From the NCBI RefSeq assembly GCF_014534645.1, contig NZ_JACVQF010000210.1, positions 1-53,862 on the forward strand: a stretch of 53,862 bases of DNA, in the 5' to 3' direction. This DNA is from Streptomyces griseicoloratus. Lineage in GTDB: Bacteria > Actinomycetota > Actinomycetes > Streptomycetales > Streptomycetaceae. Below the pieces are notes generated by a model that saw only the letters and a program-made list of their open reading frames with translations, had not been told where the DNA came from and did no database searches. Made by a program: the position numbers and the translations under genes. This document shows, one piece after another, positions 19,415-28,570 of the stretch (the stretch's first letter is position 1; every line of letters begins with the position of its first letter).

Positions 19415-20728
19415 TCACCTGGCGCGCCGCGTCCGCAGAACGGCGAGTGCGCCGCCTCCGATCACGATCACTGCTGCGGCAGCACCCAGCACGATCCAGA
19501 GCGTGCTGTTGTCGTCGCGCGAGGCATCCGCTGCCACCGTCTCCGACTCCGATCCTGCTGCCGCCTTCGCTCCCTCAGAAGAGGCTTCAGCGCCTTGTGA
19601 CGAGGGTGTTGCAGAAGGGGAGGCTGCAGTGGACGGCGGAATCTCCGTCACCAGCGGCTCCCCCTCGTCCCTGTTCCACTTGGCGAGCGGGTCCTTGTAC
19701 GCGGGGCCGGCGTCGTAGTTCGCGTTCTCAAGGACCTTACGAGGACGCACCGTTCCGTAACCGGCGTGCTGAGTCGGCTCGTCCTTCGGCCACTTGCGGC
19801 TCGCGGTATCGATCAGCGCTCGGGTGACCTGATTGGCCGTCCAGTCGGGGTGGGCGGACCAGATGAGGGCCGCAGAGGCGGAGACGATGGCCGCGGAGGC
19901 ACTTGTTCCCTCGAGGTCGTGGCAATACGACTGGAAACTGGCCTGGCAGTAGCCAGGAATGTCCTCACCCGGTGCTACGAGGTCAACGTAGTTCCCGTAA
20001 GAGGCGAAGTCCGGGATTCTGCTGTCCTCATTCATCGCCGACACACCCAGGACGTACGAGTAGGCTGCCGGATAACCGATCTTGCCGGTCTTCTGCCCAT
20101 CGTTTCCAACAGCGGCAACGAGCAGCTTGCCCTTCGAAGCTGCATACTTGATCGCTTCTTCTTCGTCCGGATCGACGAATTCAGAACCGAAAGACATGCT
20201 GATGATCTGAGCATCGGTGTCAGCCGCAGCCTTGATCGCATCCCAGGCCTGGGCTGTCTTTCGCTTGTCTTCCGCCCCTGTCAGGCCGTTGAGATGGATG
20301 CGGTACGGGACAATTTTTGCACCAGGTGCGAGACCCTGCACACCGCCATTGGCCCCTGTACCTGCGATCAACTCAGCCATGCTCGTGCCATGGCCCGTGT
20401 AGTCGTCCGTAGCACCGTACGCGACCTCTTTGGGGACTTCGTCCACCAGCACCTGACCTTTAAGTGAATCCGTGTTGGGATTCACACCAGTGTCAATGAC
20501 CGCGACCTTGATGCCCTCTCCTGTGCTGACCTTCCACATCTGCTCGGCCTGCATCGGCTTCAAGTACCACTGCTCGGACTGGGCATCGACCGCCGCAGCG
20601 TTCGGAGCGAAGCCCACACTCATAGCCGCCAAGGCGCCGACGACCGCGCTCACCGCGCGTACTCGCCGCCTGCAACGTGTCCTGCGGAAGGCACTCCGCT
20701 CGGCCAGTCGGCTGGTCCCTGGCTTCAT
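19415..20728 (-). CDS. mycP: Mycosin-type subtilisin protease, membrane anchored (copy 1)
   Basis: Extracytoplasmic serine protease of the type VII apparatus, 437 residues. The N-terminal signal sequence (hydrophobic at about 25-46) is followed by a subtilase domain with catalytic D79 (VIDTG), H113 (GHGTSMAELIAG) and S276 (GTSASAA). A Pro/Ser/Ala-rich linker leads to a C-terminal transmembrane helix (about 408-430) with a basic tail. All three catalytic residues are intact. Codon use is visibly more A/T-rich than in the other mycosin at 25.7-27.0 kb. It starts 24 bases after the WxG/disordered protein gene, in the same operon, so it may serve that protein. Confidence 0.92.
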   Translation of the reverse strand: MKPGTSRLAERSAFRRTRCRRRVRAVSAVVGALAAMSVGFAPNAAAVDAQSEQWYLKPMQAEQMWKVSTGEGIKVAVIDTGVNPNTDSLKGQVLVDEVPKEVAYGATDDYTGHGTSMAELIAGTGANGGVQGLAPGAKIVPYRIHLNGLTGAEDKRKTAQAWDAIKAAADTDAQIISMSFGSEFVDPDEEEAIKYAASKGKLLVAAVGNDGQKTGKIGYPAAYSYVLGVSAMNEDSRIPDFASYGNYVDLVAPGEDIPGYCQASFQSYCHDLEGTSASAAIVSASAALIWSAHPDWTANQVTRALIDTASRKWPKDEPTQHAGYGTVRPRKVLENANYDAGPAYKDPLAKWNRDEGEPLVTEIPPSTAASPSATPSSQGAEASSEGAKAAAGSESETVAADASRDDNSTLWIVLGAAAAVIVIGGGALAVLRTRRAR

Positions 20729-20752
20729 GACGTTGTATGTCCTCGCTAGCGC

Positions 20753-22540
20753 TTAGTTGACGACCGGCGGCACGCCGCGTCGTTGGTCGGTGGGCAGATG
20801 AGTCTCGTCTTCTTCGGCCTGGGGCTCAGGACGCGATGCCCTTGTCCTGTCCCGATCTTCGTTCGTCTTTCCGCGACCGCCTGGCCCGCGCACGAGCCCG
20901 GCGCCCCCACGGGTCATGCCGTTCCGCTCGGCACTGGCCGCGGAGTTGCGTGCGGCAGGGTTGCCGGTGACGGCCCCGGACGCCGCCGGGCCACTCCGAG
21001 GCGCGTTGATGCTGGAACCGGACCTTACGGCCGGCGTCGGTCCACCAAAGACACCGTGCTGGCCGGGACGCCGGTCGACCGGCCGGGCTCCGGCTGCTGC
21101 CTCGGCGCCAACCACCGTTCCCCGGGGGATCCTCGGCCCACTCTTCGCCGGCGTGGCAGCGCCGGTCACGGGCCGTCCCCCCACCACACCGTTCGCGTGC
21201 CCAGCACCCGTTGCCGCGCCGCCGTGGGGCCTCGGCGCAGGCGCCGCGCCCGGCCTCGCGGTACCGCCGGTCACTCCGGGGCCCATCGGGAAGGATTTCG
21301 CGCCAGGAGAAACGCCCTTCGCGACTGGCTCAGCGCTCGGCGTCGCACGTCCCATCTGGCTGATGGGACCGCTGCCTCCAGTACGCCCCGGGCCCGCACC
21401 ACTCACGCCTGCCGTGCTTGCTCGTCCTTGGGCGTTAATCGGGCCTCGGACGCCGCCTGAGCCGCCCATACCCTTGCTCGAGATCGGGTTGGCAATCGGC
21501 GCCCCGTAGCCGCTCCCGAATGCATTGGGTGTGCCGCTGCTTCCGCCGGGGGCGCCTACGGTTGGAGCGGTGTTACCGGTACTGGTCGGCGCTGAGGGCG
21601 GCGGCAGGGTGCCGACGCTGTCGATGGTCGTTCCGACCATGTCGTCAGGCTCCACGGTCACACGTGTCGCATCCGTGGGCCGCAGTGGAGCGTCGCTTGA
21701 GCCTTGCGGTGCGACCGGGCCCGATGTGGCGGCCACCGACCGATGCTCGGCAGAGATCGTTGAATTGCTTGTCTGCGGCGCCGCGGAACCCGCACCACCC
21801 GAAGCAAAAAAGCGGTCGCCGCTGCTAGGCACAGGCTTCGGGACGCCCACGTCCGGCATGGTCGTGAACTCCGGAGTCTTGAGCTCAACCAGCCGCTCCT
21901 GCGCCACCGCGTAATACGACGACAGCCGGTTCATCTGGTTGATCGCCTCCTGGCGATCCTTCTCCACCCGGACCGCCGTGGCGTACTCCTCGTTACCGTC
22001 GACCTGCTTGGGCGTCGGGATCTCACGAGGCAGCAGTGCCTTCTCTTCCGGGCGCGTATCACGTGGCGGCATGGCCTTGCGTACCGCCGCAAGCCCCATG
22101 GCAGCCGCGGTGATCTGATCGCCCGCCCCACCTGCGAAGGTGCTCAGCTCATACGTACTGGCGACCAGGGAGCGACCCCACTTACGGAATGCCTCCCCCG
22201 ACTTTCCGACCCAGTGGACCCTTTCGATGTGGCCGTCCAGTTCCTTGGCCGCGTCCGTGATGGCGTCCCGCGCGTCCCACAGGGCCTTGCCCGAAGACTC
22301 CAGGTCCTCCGGGTTGGTCTGCTCGACCAGGTCGATCATGTCGTTGAGACGGTAGTCCTCGAAGTTGGTGCGACCGTGCATCGCTTTGCCGAACGGCGTC
22401 GCTTCCACCGCCGAGCGCACCAGATTGTTGAAGAGCCCACCGCCGGGTTTCTCTTCGATATTGCGGGTGAAGTCCGTGAACGAGTTCTGCTGGGAGACCC
22501 GCTCCAGGTCTCCTTCATGCTGCTTGTCGGTCATCGTCAC
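20753..22540 (-). CDS. WxG-containing T7SS-associated protein with long disordered tail
   Basis: Encodes 595 residues. The first 240 are helical and include W110-V111-G112 in VHWVGKSGEAF, the WXG100 turn. Residues of about 240-595 are rich in Gly, Pro, Ala, Ser and Thr with no predicted fold, ending RRGVPPVVN. The layout recalls secreted EspB/PPE-like proteins, but I cannot assign a family. The GTG start overlaps the previous gene's stop codon (GTGA); an ATG two codons later is an alternative. It lies between the 150-residue helical gene and mycosin copy 1. It is probably a secreted substrate or outer component; that is inference. Confidence 0.8.
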   Translation of the reverse strand: MTMTDKQHEGDLERVSQQNSFTDFTRNIEEKPGGGLFNNLVRSAVEATPFGKAMHGRTNFEDYRLNDMIDLVEQTNPEDLESSGKALWDARDAITDAAKELDGHIERVHWVGKSGEAFRKWGRSLVASTYELSTFAGGAGDQITAAAMGLAAVRKAMPPRDTRPEEKALLPREIPTPKQVDGNEEYATAVRVEKDRQEAINQMNRLSSYYAVAQERLVELKTPEFTTMPDVGVPKPVPSSGDRFFASGGAGSAAPQTSNSTISAEHRSVAATSGPVAPQGSSDAPLRPTDATRVTVEPDDMVGTTIDSVGTLPPPSAPTSTGNTAPTVGAPGGSSGTPNAFGSGYGAPIANPISSKGMGGSGGVRGPINAQGRASTAGVSGAGPGRTGGSGPISQMGRATPSAEPVAKGVSPGAKSFPMGPGVTGGTARPGAAPAPRPHGGAATGAGHANGVVGGRPVTGAATPAKSGPRIPRGTVVGAEAAAGARPVDRRPGQHGVFGGPTPAVRSGSSINAPRSGPAASGAVTGNPAARNSAASAERNGMTRGGAGLVRGPGGRGKTNEDRDRTRASRPEPQAEEDETHLPTDQRRGVPPVVN

Positions 22541-22989
22541 AGGTCCCCGGTGGTCGTGTCACTCTGAGCGCCGCGCTGCTTGCCGCCGTCCGCGTCCTGA
22601 ATCGCCTCGATCTGCGTCTGAATCGCCCAGAAGCGACGACGCTGCTCCTCTTCGAGGTTGTCGAAGCCCACGTGCGCGCCCTGCACGGCGATGCCGATCG
22701 CTTCGATCTGCAGGTGCAGCATCTTGGAGAGAGAGGTGAGCTTCTCGTGAACCCGGTTGTACTCCAGGTAGAGGTCAAGGGCCTCGGGGAAGCGGCTTAC
22801 GCTTCCGCTGGCCAGCGAGCCCTGTTTGATCGTCTGGGCACCGACTCTCGTCGGGTTGCCGGGAGACCCCTCGAGGTCACGCAGGACTCCGTCCACCCGC
22901 TTCACGAACGCGCTCAGCGCCTCGCCGGTGACCTCCAGGTTCGCCGCCCTGGCGGCCGACACGCCCCCCACCATGTCCGCTGGAAGCAC
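22537..22989 (-). CDS. Small helical T7SS-associated protein
   Basis: Encodes 150 residues from a GTG preceded by GGGAGGGAG; the longer upstream reading is basic and unlikely. Residues 10-130 form long amphipathic helices (RAANLEVTGEALSAFVKRVD, YLEYNRVHEKLTSLSKMLHL), with no WxG. The size and the gene-pair arrangement (stop overlapping the start of the WxG protein) suggest a helical partner or chaperone for the downstream 595-residue protein, as PE pairs with PPE. It is the first gene of the mycosin-1 operon. Exact family unknown. Confidence 0.75.
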   Translation of the reverse strand: MLPADMVGGVSAARAANLEVTGEALSAFVKRVDGVLRDLEGSPGNPTRVGAQTIKQGSLASGSVSRFPEALDLYLEYNRVHEKLTSLSKMLHLQIEAIGIAVQGAHVGFDNLEEEQRRRFWAIQTQIEAIQDADGGKQRGAQSDTTTGDL

Positions 22990-23483
22990 GTCACTCCCTC
23001 CCCGTTTCCCCGTAGACCCATGGCGTAGCCGGCTGATCGACCGCCCCCGCGATCGCAAAGCGAGACGCGGCGCACCATGCGATCACTACTGTAGTCAACC
23101 GGTACGACAGGGCCAACCGTGATGTGTGCTGGTCCAGTTACAACGGCGTCTCGGACGTGCCACTTTGACCGACTTGGTGACCGACGGCCGCCCGCGAATG
23201 ACTTCCCTCGGCAGAGTGACCCGTCCCGCAGCGTTGCCTGCGACCCGTCACCGACGCGCACGGCAAGCGTGCGGCGAGCCCGCCGAGGTGGCATTCAGCC
23301 CTGTTCCAACGAACGGGTACGCACACGTCTCCGCAAAAACTTCACCTCCGCAATCGGCCTGCATCCGGTACACGAAGGGCCTATGGGACCAGTTGCTAAC
23401 TTGTGTCGACGTCCGGAGACTGCACGACACCATTGGACCCGGCCAGGCAGCCAGCGGTCTGCACACGGGGGAGGTAGCCACTC
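22990..23483. promoter_or_regulatory. Divergent promoter region of the T7SS accessory genes
   Basis: About 490 bases without a gene lie between the minus-strand helical/WxG/mycosin operon and the plus-strand frameshifted gene. A palindrome GCGATCGC lies at 23049-23056, and the minus strand has TTGACT near 23094-23099, a possible -35. A GGGGGAGG ribosome binding site precedes the plus-strand ATG at 23484. Short reading frames here lack credible starts. Confidence 0.45.
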
Positions 23484-24780
23484 ATGGCGTGGGGTGAGTG
23501 GGAACTGCTCAAGGCGGATGCGCTGCAGCTCCAACGGGGCTCATACCACATGCAGTTGAATCAGGTGGGTGGCGGCGGGCCGGCCGTGCGCCGGCCACCT
23601 ACGGGAACCTCAAGGTCGCGAACGACGGTCTCACCAGCATCGGTACAGCGGCGTTCAACCCCGACATGCCCAAGCAGGGTTTCGCGCTCGGGGCAGGGCT
23701 CAAGCATGTATCAAATCGCCGGGAAGAGCACCTCAAGTCCCTGATGGACGCGTGTGCTCACATTTCGAACCATATGCGTGTCATGAAGAAGGTGCACGAC
23801 GGGGACGAGGGTTACATCCAGCGCCAGAAAGAGCAGTATCGCCGCGCTGGACGCCGGGTTCGACGAGCGGTCGGGGCTCCTGGCGACACGATGGTCAACG
23901 TCGGCGACAAGCCGCTCTACGGCGATCGTGGTGGCCCCATGGGATTCCAGGTCATGAGCAACCTGATGCGGACTGGCGACTACGACGACCGGTTCCTCAA
24001 GGACTACGACACGAAGCTCATGGCGACCGAGCGCAAGCTGACTGGCAACGGGGAACACGGGAACCTCGCCTGGCGCAACAGCCCCGCGACTCCGTGGCTC
24101 AACCGGATCGGAGAGGACAGCGGCGCCGACCCTCTGACGGGCTACCGACCCTCGGTCGGAACCCGGAGGCGTATGCCGCCGTCGAGGTTGGTCAAAAAAA
24201 CTACATGGGCAAACTCATGGATTACCACTTGAACCCAGACCTCCCGGCGGACCGTCGAGTCTCTGACAACTATCAATTGCTTGTCGAGCAGATCGCAGGA
24301 CGATCTGGAGAAGTATCAGGAACACTCGGACTCGGCGCCCAGGATTTCATCGGCGATGAGGCGTCGGACAAGGACAAGGGATTCGAACATGCGATTGCTC
24401 AGCGCAAGAATCTGATCTCCGGCGCGGTAGGCACCGTGGTCGGAGTAGGCACGTCCTTTATCGCAACACCTTGGGCGGGGGCCGCAGTCGGCGGTGGGGC
24501 CGGGACTGTGACGAGCGTTGTCCTCGAGGAACTTTTCGAGGACGCCGAAGGAAAGGCCAAGGAGGATGCCCAGAGCACTGGCGGCCAGTACTGGCAGCAA
24601 GGCATGGTGCGAGGGAAGGACATCACACAGCTGGCCGTGCGGGAAGCGGCCGAAAAGTACCACACGATAGACGCAGGCGACGCCGCATCGGCGGCCGGGG
24701 AGGCCAGCCGCCAGGGATATATCAACGCTCGAGCAATCCTTGAGGGCCAGGCACCCGGAAGCATCGCGGAGTTCTCATGA
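23484..24780 (+). pseudogene. Frameshifted T7SS effector-like gene
   Basis: A good ribosome binding site and an ATG at 23484 begin MAWGEWELLKADALQLQ..., a Streptomyces family with an N-terminal helical domain (HMQLNQ, then DACAHISNH). The reading frame is lost near 23575-23600, where one missing base in a G/C run would restore NLKVANDGLTSIGTAAF. It is lost again at about 24146, where one missing base would restore DPLTGYLTLGRNPEA. A short stretch near 23838-23888 also reads better in another frame. The C-terminus has a glycine-rich segment (AVGTVVGVGTSFIATPWAG) and ends AEFS. The NPEA motif and helical N-terminus resemble polymorphic-toxin-like proteins linked to T7SS. Sequencing errors cannot be excluded. 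Confidence 0.7.
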
Positions 24781-25310
24781 TCAGTCACCGAACCATCAAA
24801 CTCCCCCTCGCCGCCATCATCGTTCTGGCTGCGGTTGCAGGCTGCAGTAGCGAAAAGCCCGAGCGTGACTACGCTGTCCCTGACGATCTGTGCGGGACGC
24901 CGGTGAGCGCGAAGGAACTCACGCCATTCCTACCCGCAGGCAAGCAGATAAAGGTCAGCGAAGAAGACCATGCCGGGACGAAGATCTGCAATGTGGTCGT
25001 CGATGGAACTCTGGTTCTGACGGCTACACAGGCGTGGGTGGCTCAGGGAAAGACAACAGCCTACTTTCTCGCAGGGCAAACTCTGGAAGAAATCAAACAC
25101 TCGGCTGACTCGGGACGATTCCGGTTCTCCGGGAATGAGAGTTTCGGCAAGACACGCAACTGCACGGACCGCAGATACAAGCAGGAGCTGTATGTGGCAC
25201 TTCAGGCACAGGGATCGGAGCACAGCGATGCCGATGCCATGAAGCGCCTCATCACTTCTTACACCGAGAGAGTCGAGGAGTCGGCTGCATGTACGGCAGG
25301 CTCGCAGTAG
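24777..25310 (+). CDS. Lipoprotein downstream of the broken effector-like gene
   Basis: Encodes 177 residues. A type II signal peptide with lipobox VAGC puts the lipidated Cys at residue 23. The mature domain has a Cys-bearing core (DDLCGTPVS, TKICNVVVD, KTRNCTDRR, ESAACTAGS), probably two disulfides. The ATG overlaps the preceding stop codon (ATGA), so it is translationally coupled to the frameshifted gene. Composition is A/T-richer than the flanking core. A surface-exposed partner or immunity-type role for the upstream effector-like protein is possible but unproven. The following 113 bases are non-coding. Confidence 0.85.
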   Translation: MISHRTIKLPLAAIIVLAAVAGCSSEKPERDYAVPDDLCGTPVSAKELTPFLPAGKQIKVSEEDHAGTKICNVVVDGTLVLTATQAWVAQGKTTAYFLAGQTLEEIKHSADSGRFRFSGNESFGKTRNCTDRRYKQELYVALQAQGSEHSDADAMKRLITSYTERVEESAACTAGSQ

Positions 25311-25423
25311 CCCTGCAAATCTTGGTGCCCGTGGGTACTTGAACGCGGGTCAGGAGCAGTCCGAACGAGGCCGTCAGCAGGTCCCTGCCCGGCTCGACAC
25401 CGCATACGCATAGCCCAGTACCG

Positions 25424-25722
25424 TCACCCCGTCGCCCCCGGTGACTCGTAGTCGTCCTCTGGTGAGCGGGTGAGCTTTACCTCGACGCAGAAGGAGACTC
25501 CTGCGCCGGCGGCCGTGACCGTGTAGGTGGAGTCGGTGGTGTTGGCGGCTGACGGGGAGGCAGTCACGCCGAACTGGGGGGCGTCGGCTGCGCCATGCCG
25601 GTCGCGGCCATGGCGAGCAGAAGGACGTGTGCGTCGACGAAGGCCGCCCAGGAACGGGCCCGGTCGGCCTTGACGCAGGCCGTCGCGGCCAGGACGTAGG
25701 TGGTGAGCGAGAGCTTGGTCAT
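25424..25722 (-). pseudogene. Small secreted-protein gene frameshifted at a G6 run
   Basis: An ATG overlaps the stop of mycosin copy 2 (ATGA) and begins MTKLSLTTYVLAATACVKAD, then a hydrophobic segment (HVLLLAMAATGMAQ). The frame breaks at the six-G run 25576-25581 (minus-strand C6). Adding one base there would restore about 99 residues continuing PQFGVTASPSAANTTDSTYTV and ending in SPGATG. The last part includes VSFCVEVKLTR. The product would be a small exported protein. It is either a true frameshift, a phase-variable tract or a homopolymer error. Function unknown. Confidence 0.6.
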
Positions 25723-27011
25723 GGCCGGCTGCTGCGGCCGGTGTGTCTGCGGCGGGCGTCTCGTGCTGCGATCGCTGTGCCGGTGAGGCCCGCCACCAGG
25801 ACCAGGCCGCCGACCACCACGTACGTCGCCACGCGGGTGTTGCGTTCCTGGGCCGTCTCGCCGAAGTGCACCGGGGCGACGGAGGGGGCCTCGGCCGGGA
25901 TCACGCCCTTGTCGGGGGTCGGGGACTCCACCGGGTGGGCGGGGTCCACGTCCGTGAGGGCCTTGACCGGGTCGATCACGCCCCAGCCGACGAGGCGGTC
26001 GTGGCCGGGGATCGAGCGTTCCGCCGTCTGCTCGATCTGGGCGACGATCTGGCGTGCCGTCCACTTGGGGTACTTGGCCTTCAGCAGCGCCGCGACCGCG
26101 GCCACGTAGGGGGCCGAGAAGCTGGTGCCGTTGTCCGAGCAGTGGCCGTTGCCGGGGACCGTGGAGATCATGTCGACGCCGGGGGCCGCGACGCCCACGA
26201 ACTCTCCCGACTGGGAGAAGGAGGCGCGTTCGTTGTTGCGGTCGGAGGACGCCACGGCCAGGACTCCGTCGTAGGAGGCCGGGTAGGTGACCTTGACGTT
26301 GCCGCCGAGGCCGTCGTTGCCGGCGGAGGCCACGACCACGACCTGCCGGCCCAGGGCGTAGTCGACGGCCGCCTTCAGGCTCGGGTCGGGCTCGACGGCG
26401 TTCGCCGTGTCCTGGGAGATGTTGATGACGTCGGCGCCGGCCTCGACGGCGTAGCGGATCGATGCGGCGAGTGTCGCCGCGGTTCCGTTGCCCTCCGCGT
26501 CGTTCTGCTTGACGGGGATGATCGTGGCCTCGGGGGCGAGGCCGACGAAGCCGGTGCCCTTCGCGGGCCGTGCCGCGATGATGCCGGCCACGCGCGTGCC
26601 GTGGCCGACGGTGTCGGTGGTGCCCTGCGCGTTGCCTCGCTCGATCTTCTCGCCCTTGGCGTTCTTCGACGGCAGGTAGTTCTTGCCCTTGGCGGCGTCG
26701 ACGGCGTCGGTGAGCTGGGGGTTCTTCACGTCGACGCCGGTGTCGATCACCGCCACGCTCACGCCCTTGCCCTTCGACTGCGCCCACAGCTCGTCGAGGT
26801 TGACGCGTTGCAGCGCCCACGGCCGGCCTTCGTACTTCTTCGACGGGAACGTGCACCGCCCGCCGTCCTCCGCCCGCGCCTCGGGGGCCGGGAGCGCGCA
26901 CATCGTCGCTCCGGTGAGGAGTGCCGTGGCGAGCAGCGCCGCCGCCGTCCGCGGGAGCATGCCGTTGCGGTGCGGGCGCACGGAGCGGTTCTTCTTCAGC
27001 ATGACCTGCAT
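25719..27011 (-). CDS. mycP: Mycosin-type subtilisin protease, membrane anchored (copy 2)
   Basis: Second subtilase of the locus, 430 residues from the ATG at 27011, which is preceded by AGGAG. A signal peptide spans about 20-48. The triad is D90 (AVIDTGVD), H137 (VGHGTRVAG) and S297 (NGTSFSAPYVA). The C-terminus has a Pro-rich linker and a transmembrane helix (TYVVVGGLVLVAGLTG) with a basic tail. It follows eccB by 29 bases in the same operon, and its stop overlaps the small frameshifted gene. It is very GC-rich, unlike copy 1. This is probably the core mycosin that stabilises the membrane complex, as MycP does in mycobacteria. Confidence 0.94.
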   Translation of the reverse strand: MQVMLKKNRSVRPHRNGMLPRTAAALLATALLTGATMCALPAPEARAEDGGRCTFPSKKYEGRPWALQRVNLDELWAQSKGKGVSVAVIDTGVDVKNPQLTDAVDAAKGKNYLPSKNAKGEKIERGNAQGTTDTVGHGTRVAGIIAARPAKGTGFVGLAPEATIIPVKQNDAEGNGTAATLAASIRYAVEAGADVINISQDTANAVEPDPSLKAAVDYALGRQVVVVASAGNDGLGGNVKVTYPASYDGVLAVASSDRNNERASFSQSGEFVGVAAPGVDMISTVPGNGHCSDNGTSFSAPYVAAVAALLKAKYPKWTARQIVAQIEQTAERSIPGHDRLVGWGVIDPVKALTDVDPAHPVESPTPDKGVIPAEAPSVAPVHFGETAQERNTRVATYVVVGGLVLVAGLTGTAIAARDARRRHTGRSSRP

Positions 27012-27040
27012 GTCTTCGCTCTCCTGGGAGGCCACGGCGG

Positions 27041-28570
27041 CTAAGAACCCTGCGGCTGCCGCGCCGCCGCCTCCGACAGGCGCGGACCGGTGGGCAGGAA
27101 GGTGGACCACTGCACCGGGACGGGTGAGGGGTTCACCTTGTCGTAGCCGAGCCGGGTCTGGGCGATGCGGGCCTCGGTGAGCTGCTGCTCACGCTGCTTG
27201 TCGGAGGTTCCGATGCCCTTGTCGTCCGTCGCGCTGTCGCTGTTGGACTGCAGGGCGTAGCGCAGGCCCGTGTCGGTGACCAGGAAGACCCCGCCCGCGT
27301 CGGTCTCGGTGCCCTGGAACTGCCGGTAGAGCTGGCCGGATCCCGGGGTCACGTACGCGCTGGAGGATCCGGTGGGCAACTGGGCGGGGAAGTCGGTGCC
27401 CGCCCAGGTGGACAGCGTCGTCGCCCCGTTCTTGGCGTTCACCGAGCGCAGGACGTTGCAGACGGTGGTGCGGGCGGTGGTGGCCGTGGCGGTGGCGCCG
27501 TTGACCGTCTTCGGCCGGTACGACGGCCAGTTCCGCTCCCCCTCGAACTCGGTGCTGTCGACGACCGCGCCGGGGCTGACCTGCTGCGCCTCGCCCGTCT
27601 GCCCGACGCCGACGAGGTCGCCGCTGTTGAGCAGCAGGGTGGCGGTGAACTCCGAGATGCGGGCCACGCTGCCGCTCAGGACGACGTAGTACTGCATGCG
27701 GCTGCCGTCGTAGGCCTTGATGACCATGCCCACCTTGTCGTACTGCCCGAGCATGTCGGAGGCTCCCGCGTCCGCGCCCGGTGTCCCGGTGATCTCCGGG
27801 ATGGCGATCGGGTCGCCCTTGTGGAGGGTGTCCAGCCAGTCCTGGGAGACGCGCTGCGGGGCGCGGCCCTGCGTGTCGAGGGCCTTGAGGAGTTCCTTGT
27901 CGGCGGGGTCGGCCAGCGGGTAGGCGTAGCCGCGCGAGTCGACGACGTACTGGGACTTGCCGTCGGGGCCGACGACGTACATCAGGTCGCCGCCGGACAG
28001 CTTGCCCGAGCCCTCGGTCCTGGACCACTCCTTCTCGGCGAGGACGAACGCCGCCTTCTGGATGGCCCGGCCGCCGGGTCCGGGGCGCTCGCAGACCGCC
28101 CAGCGCTTGGCTTTCTCCGCCTCGTCGGACGAGGGCAGGCGATCGGGTGCGTAGGGGATGCCGATGGTGGCGCCGTGCGGGGGCTTGCCGCTGTCGAGGA
28201 CCTTCTCGTCGACGGTGATGACGCTGTTCTTGTCCGGGTCCAGGAGGAGCCTGGCCGAGGCCATGTTGAGGACGGGGTGGAGCTGCTTCTTCCCGGCCGT
28301 CTTGAGGACGACGTAGCGGGTGGTCGAGTCGCTGGCCACGATGACGTGCTCCCCGGGGTCGTCCCAGCCCTTCGGCGCCGTCGGGCTGAAGAGGCCGATC
28401 GCTCCGAACACGGCGAGGACGACCACGCCGACGACGGCGCCGGGCACGACCGCCCTGAGCGGCTTGGGAGCGCCCTCCTCCGAGCCCGAGGGCGAGGGTT
28501 GCAGGAAGGACGCGAGCGTGCGGCGCTTCGCGAAGGTGTAGGCGTTCAGTTCATCGCGCCGTGATGCCAT
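27041..28570 (-). CDS. eccB: T7SS membrane-complex subunit EccB
   Basis: Single-pass extracytoplasmic core component, 509 residues. A basic cytoplasmic N-terminus (MASRRDELNAYTFAKRR) precedes one TM segment at about 40-62. The large extracytoplasmic domain contains two Cys residues (AVCERP near 160 and TVCNVLR near 371) that match the conserved EccB disulfide. A Ser/Pro-rich C-terminus follows. It heads the eccB-mycP2 operon and is divergent from eccE across a 228-base region. Assignment is secure from the N-terminal motif and context. Confidence 0.94.
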   Translation of the reverse strand: MASRRDELNAYTFAKRRTLASFLQPSPSGSEEGAPKPLRAVVPGAVVGVVVLAVFGAIGLFSPTAPKGWDDPGEHVIVASDSTTRYVVLKTAGKKQLHPVLNMASARLLLDPDKNSVITVDEKVLDSGKPPHGATIGIPYAPDRLPSSDEAEKAKRWAVCERPGPGGRAIQKAAFVLAEKEWSRTEGSGKLSGGDLMYVVGPDGKSQYVVDSRGYAYPLADPADKELLKALDTQGRAPQRVSQDWLDTLHKGDPIAIPEITGTPGADAGASDMLGQYDKVGMVIKAYDGSRMQYYVVLSGSVARISEFTATLLLNSGDLVGVGQTGEAQQVSPGAVVDSTEFEGERNWPSYRPKTVNGATATATTARTTVCNVLRSVNAKNGATTLSTWAGTDFPAQLPTGSSSAYVTPGSGQLYRQFQGTETDAGGVFLVTDTGLRYALQSNSDSATDDKGIGTSDKQREQQLTEARIAQTRLGYDKVNPSPVPVQWSTFLPTGPRLSEAAARQPQGS

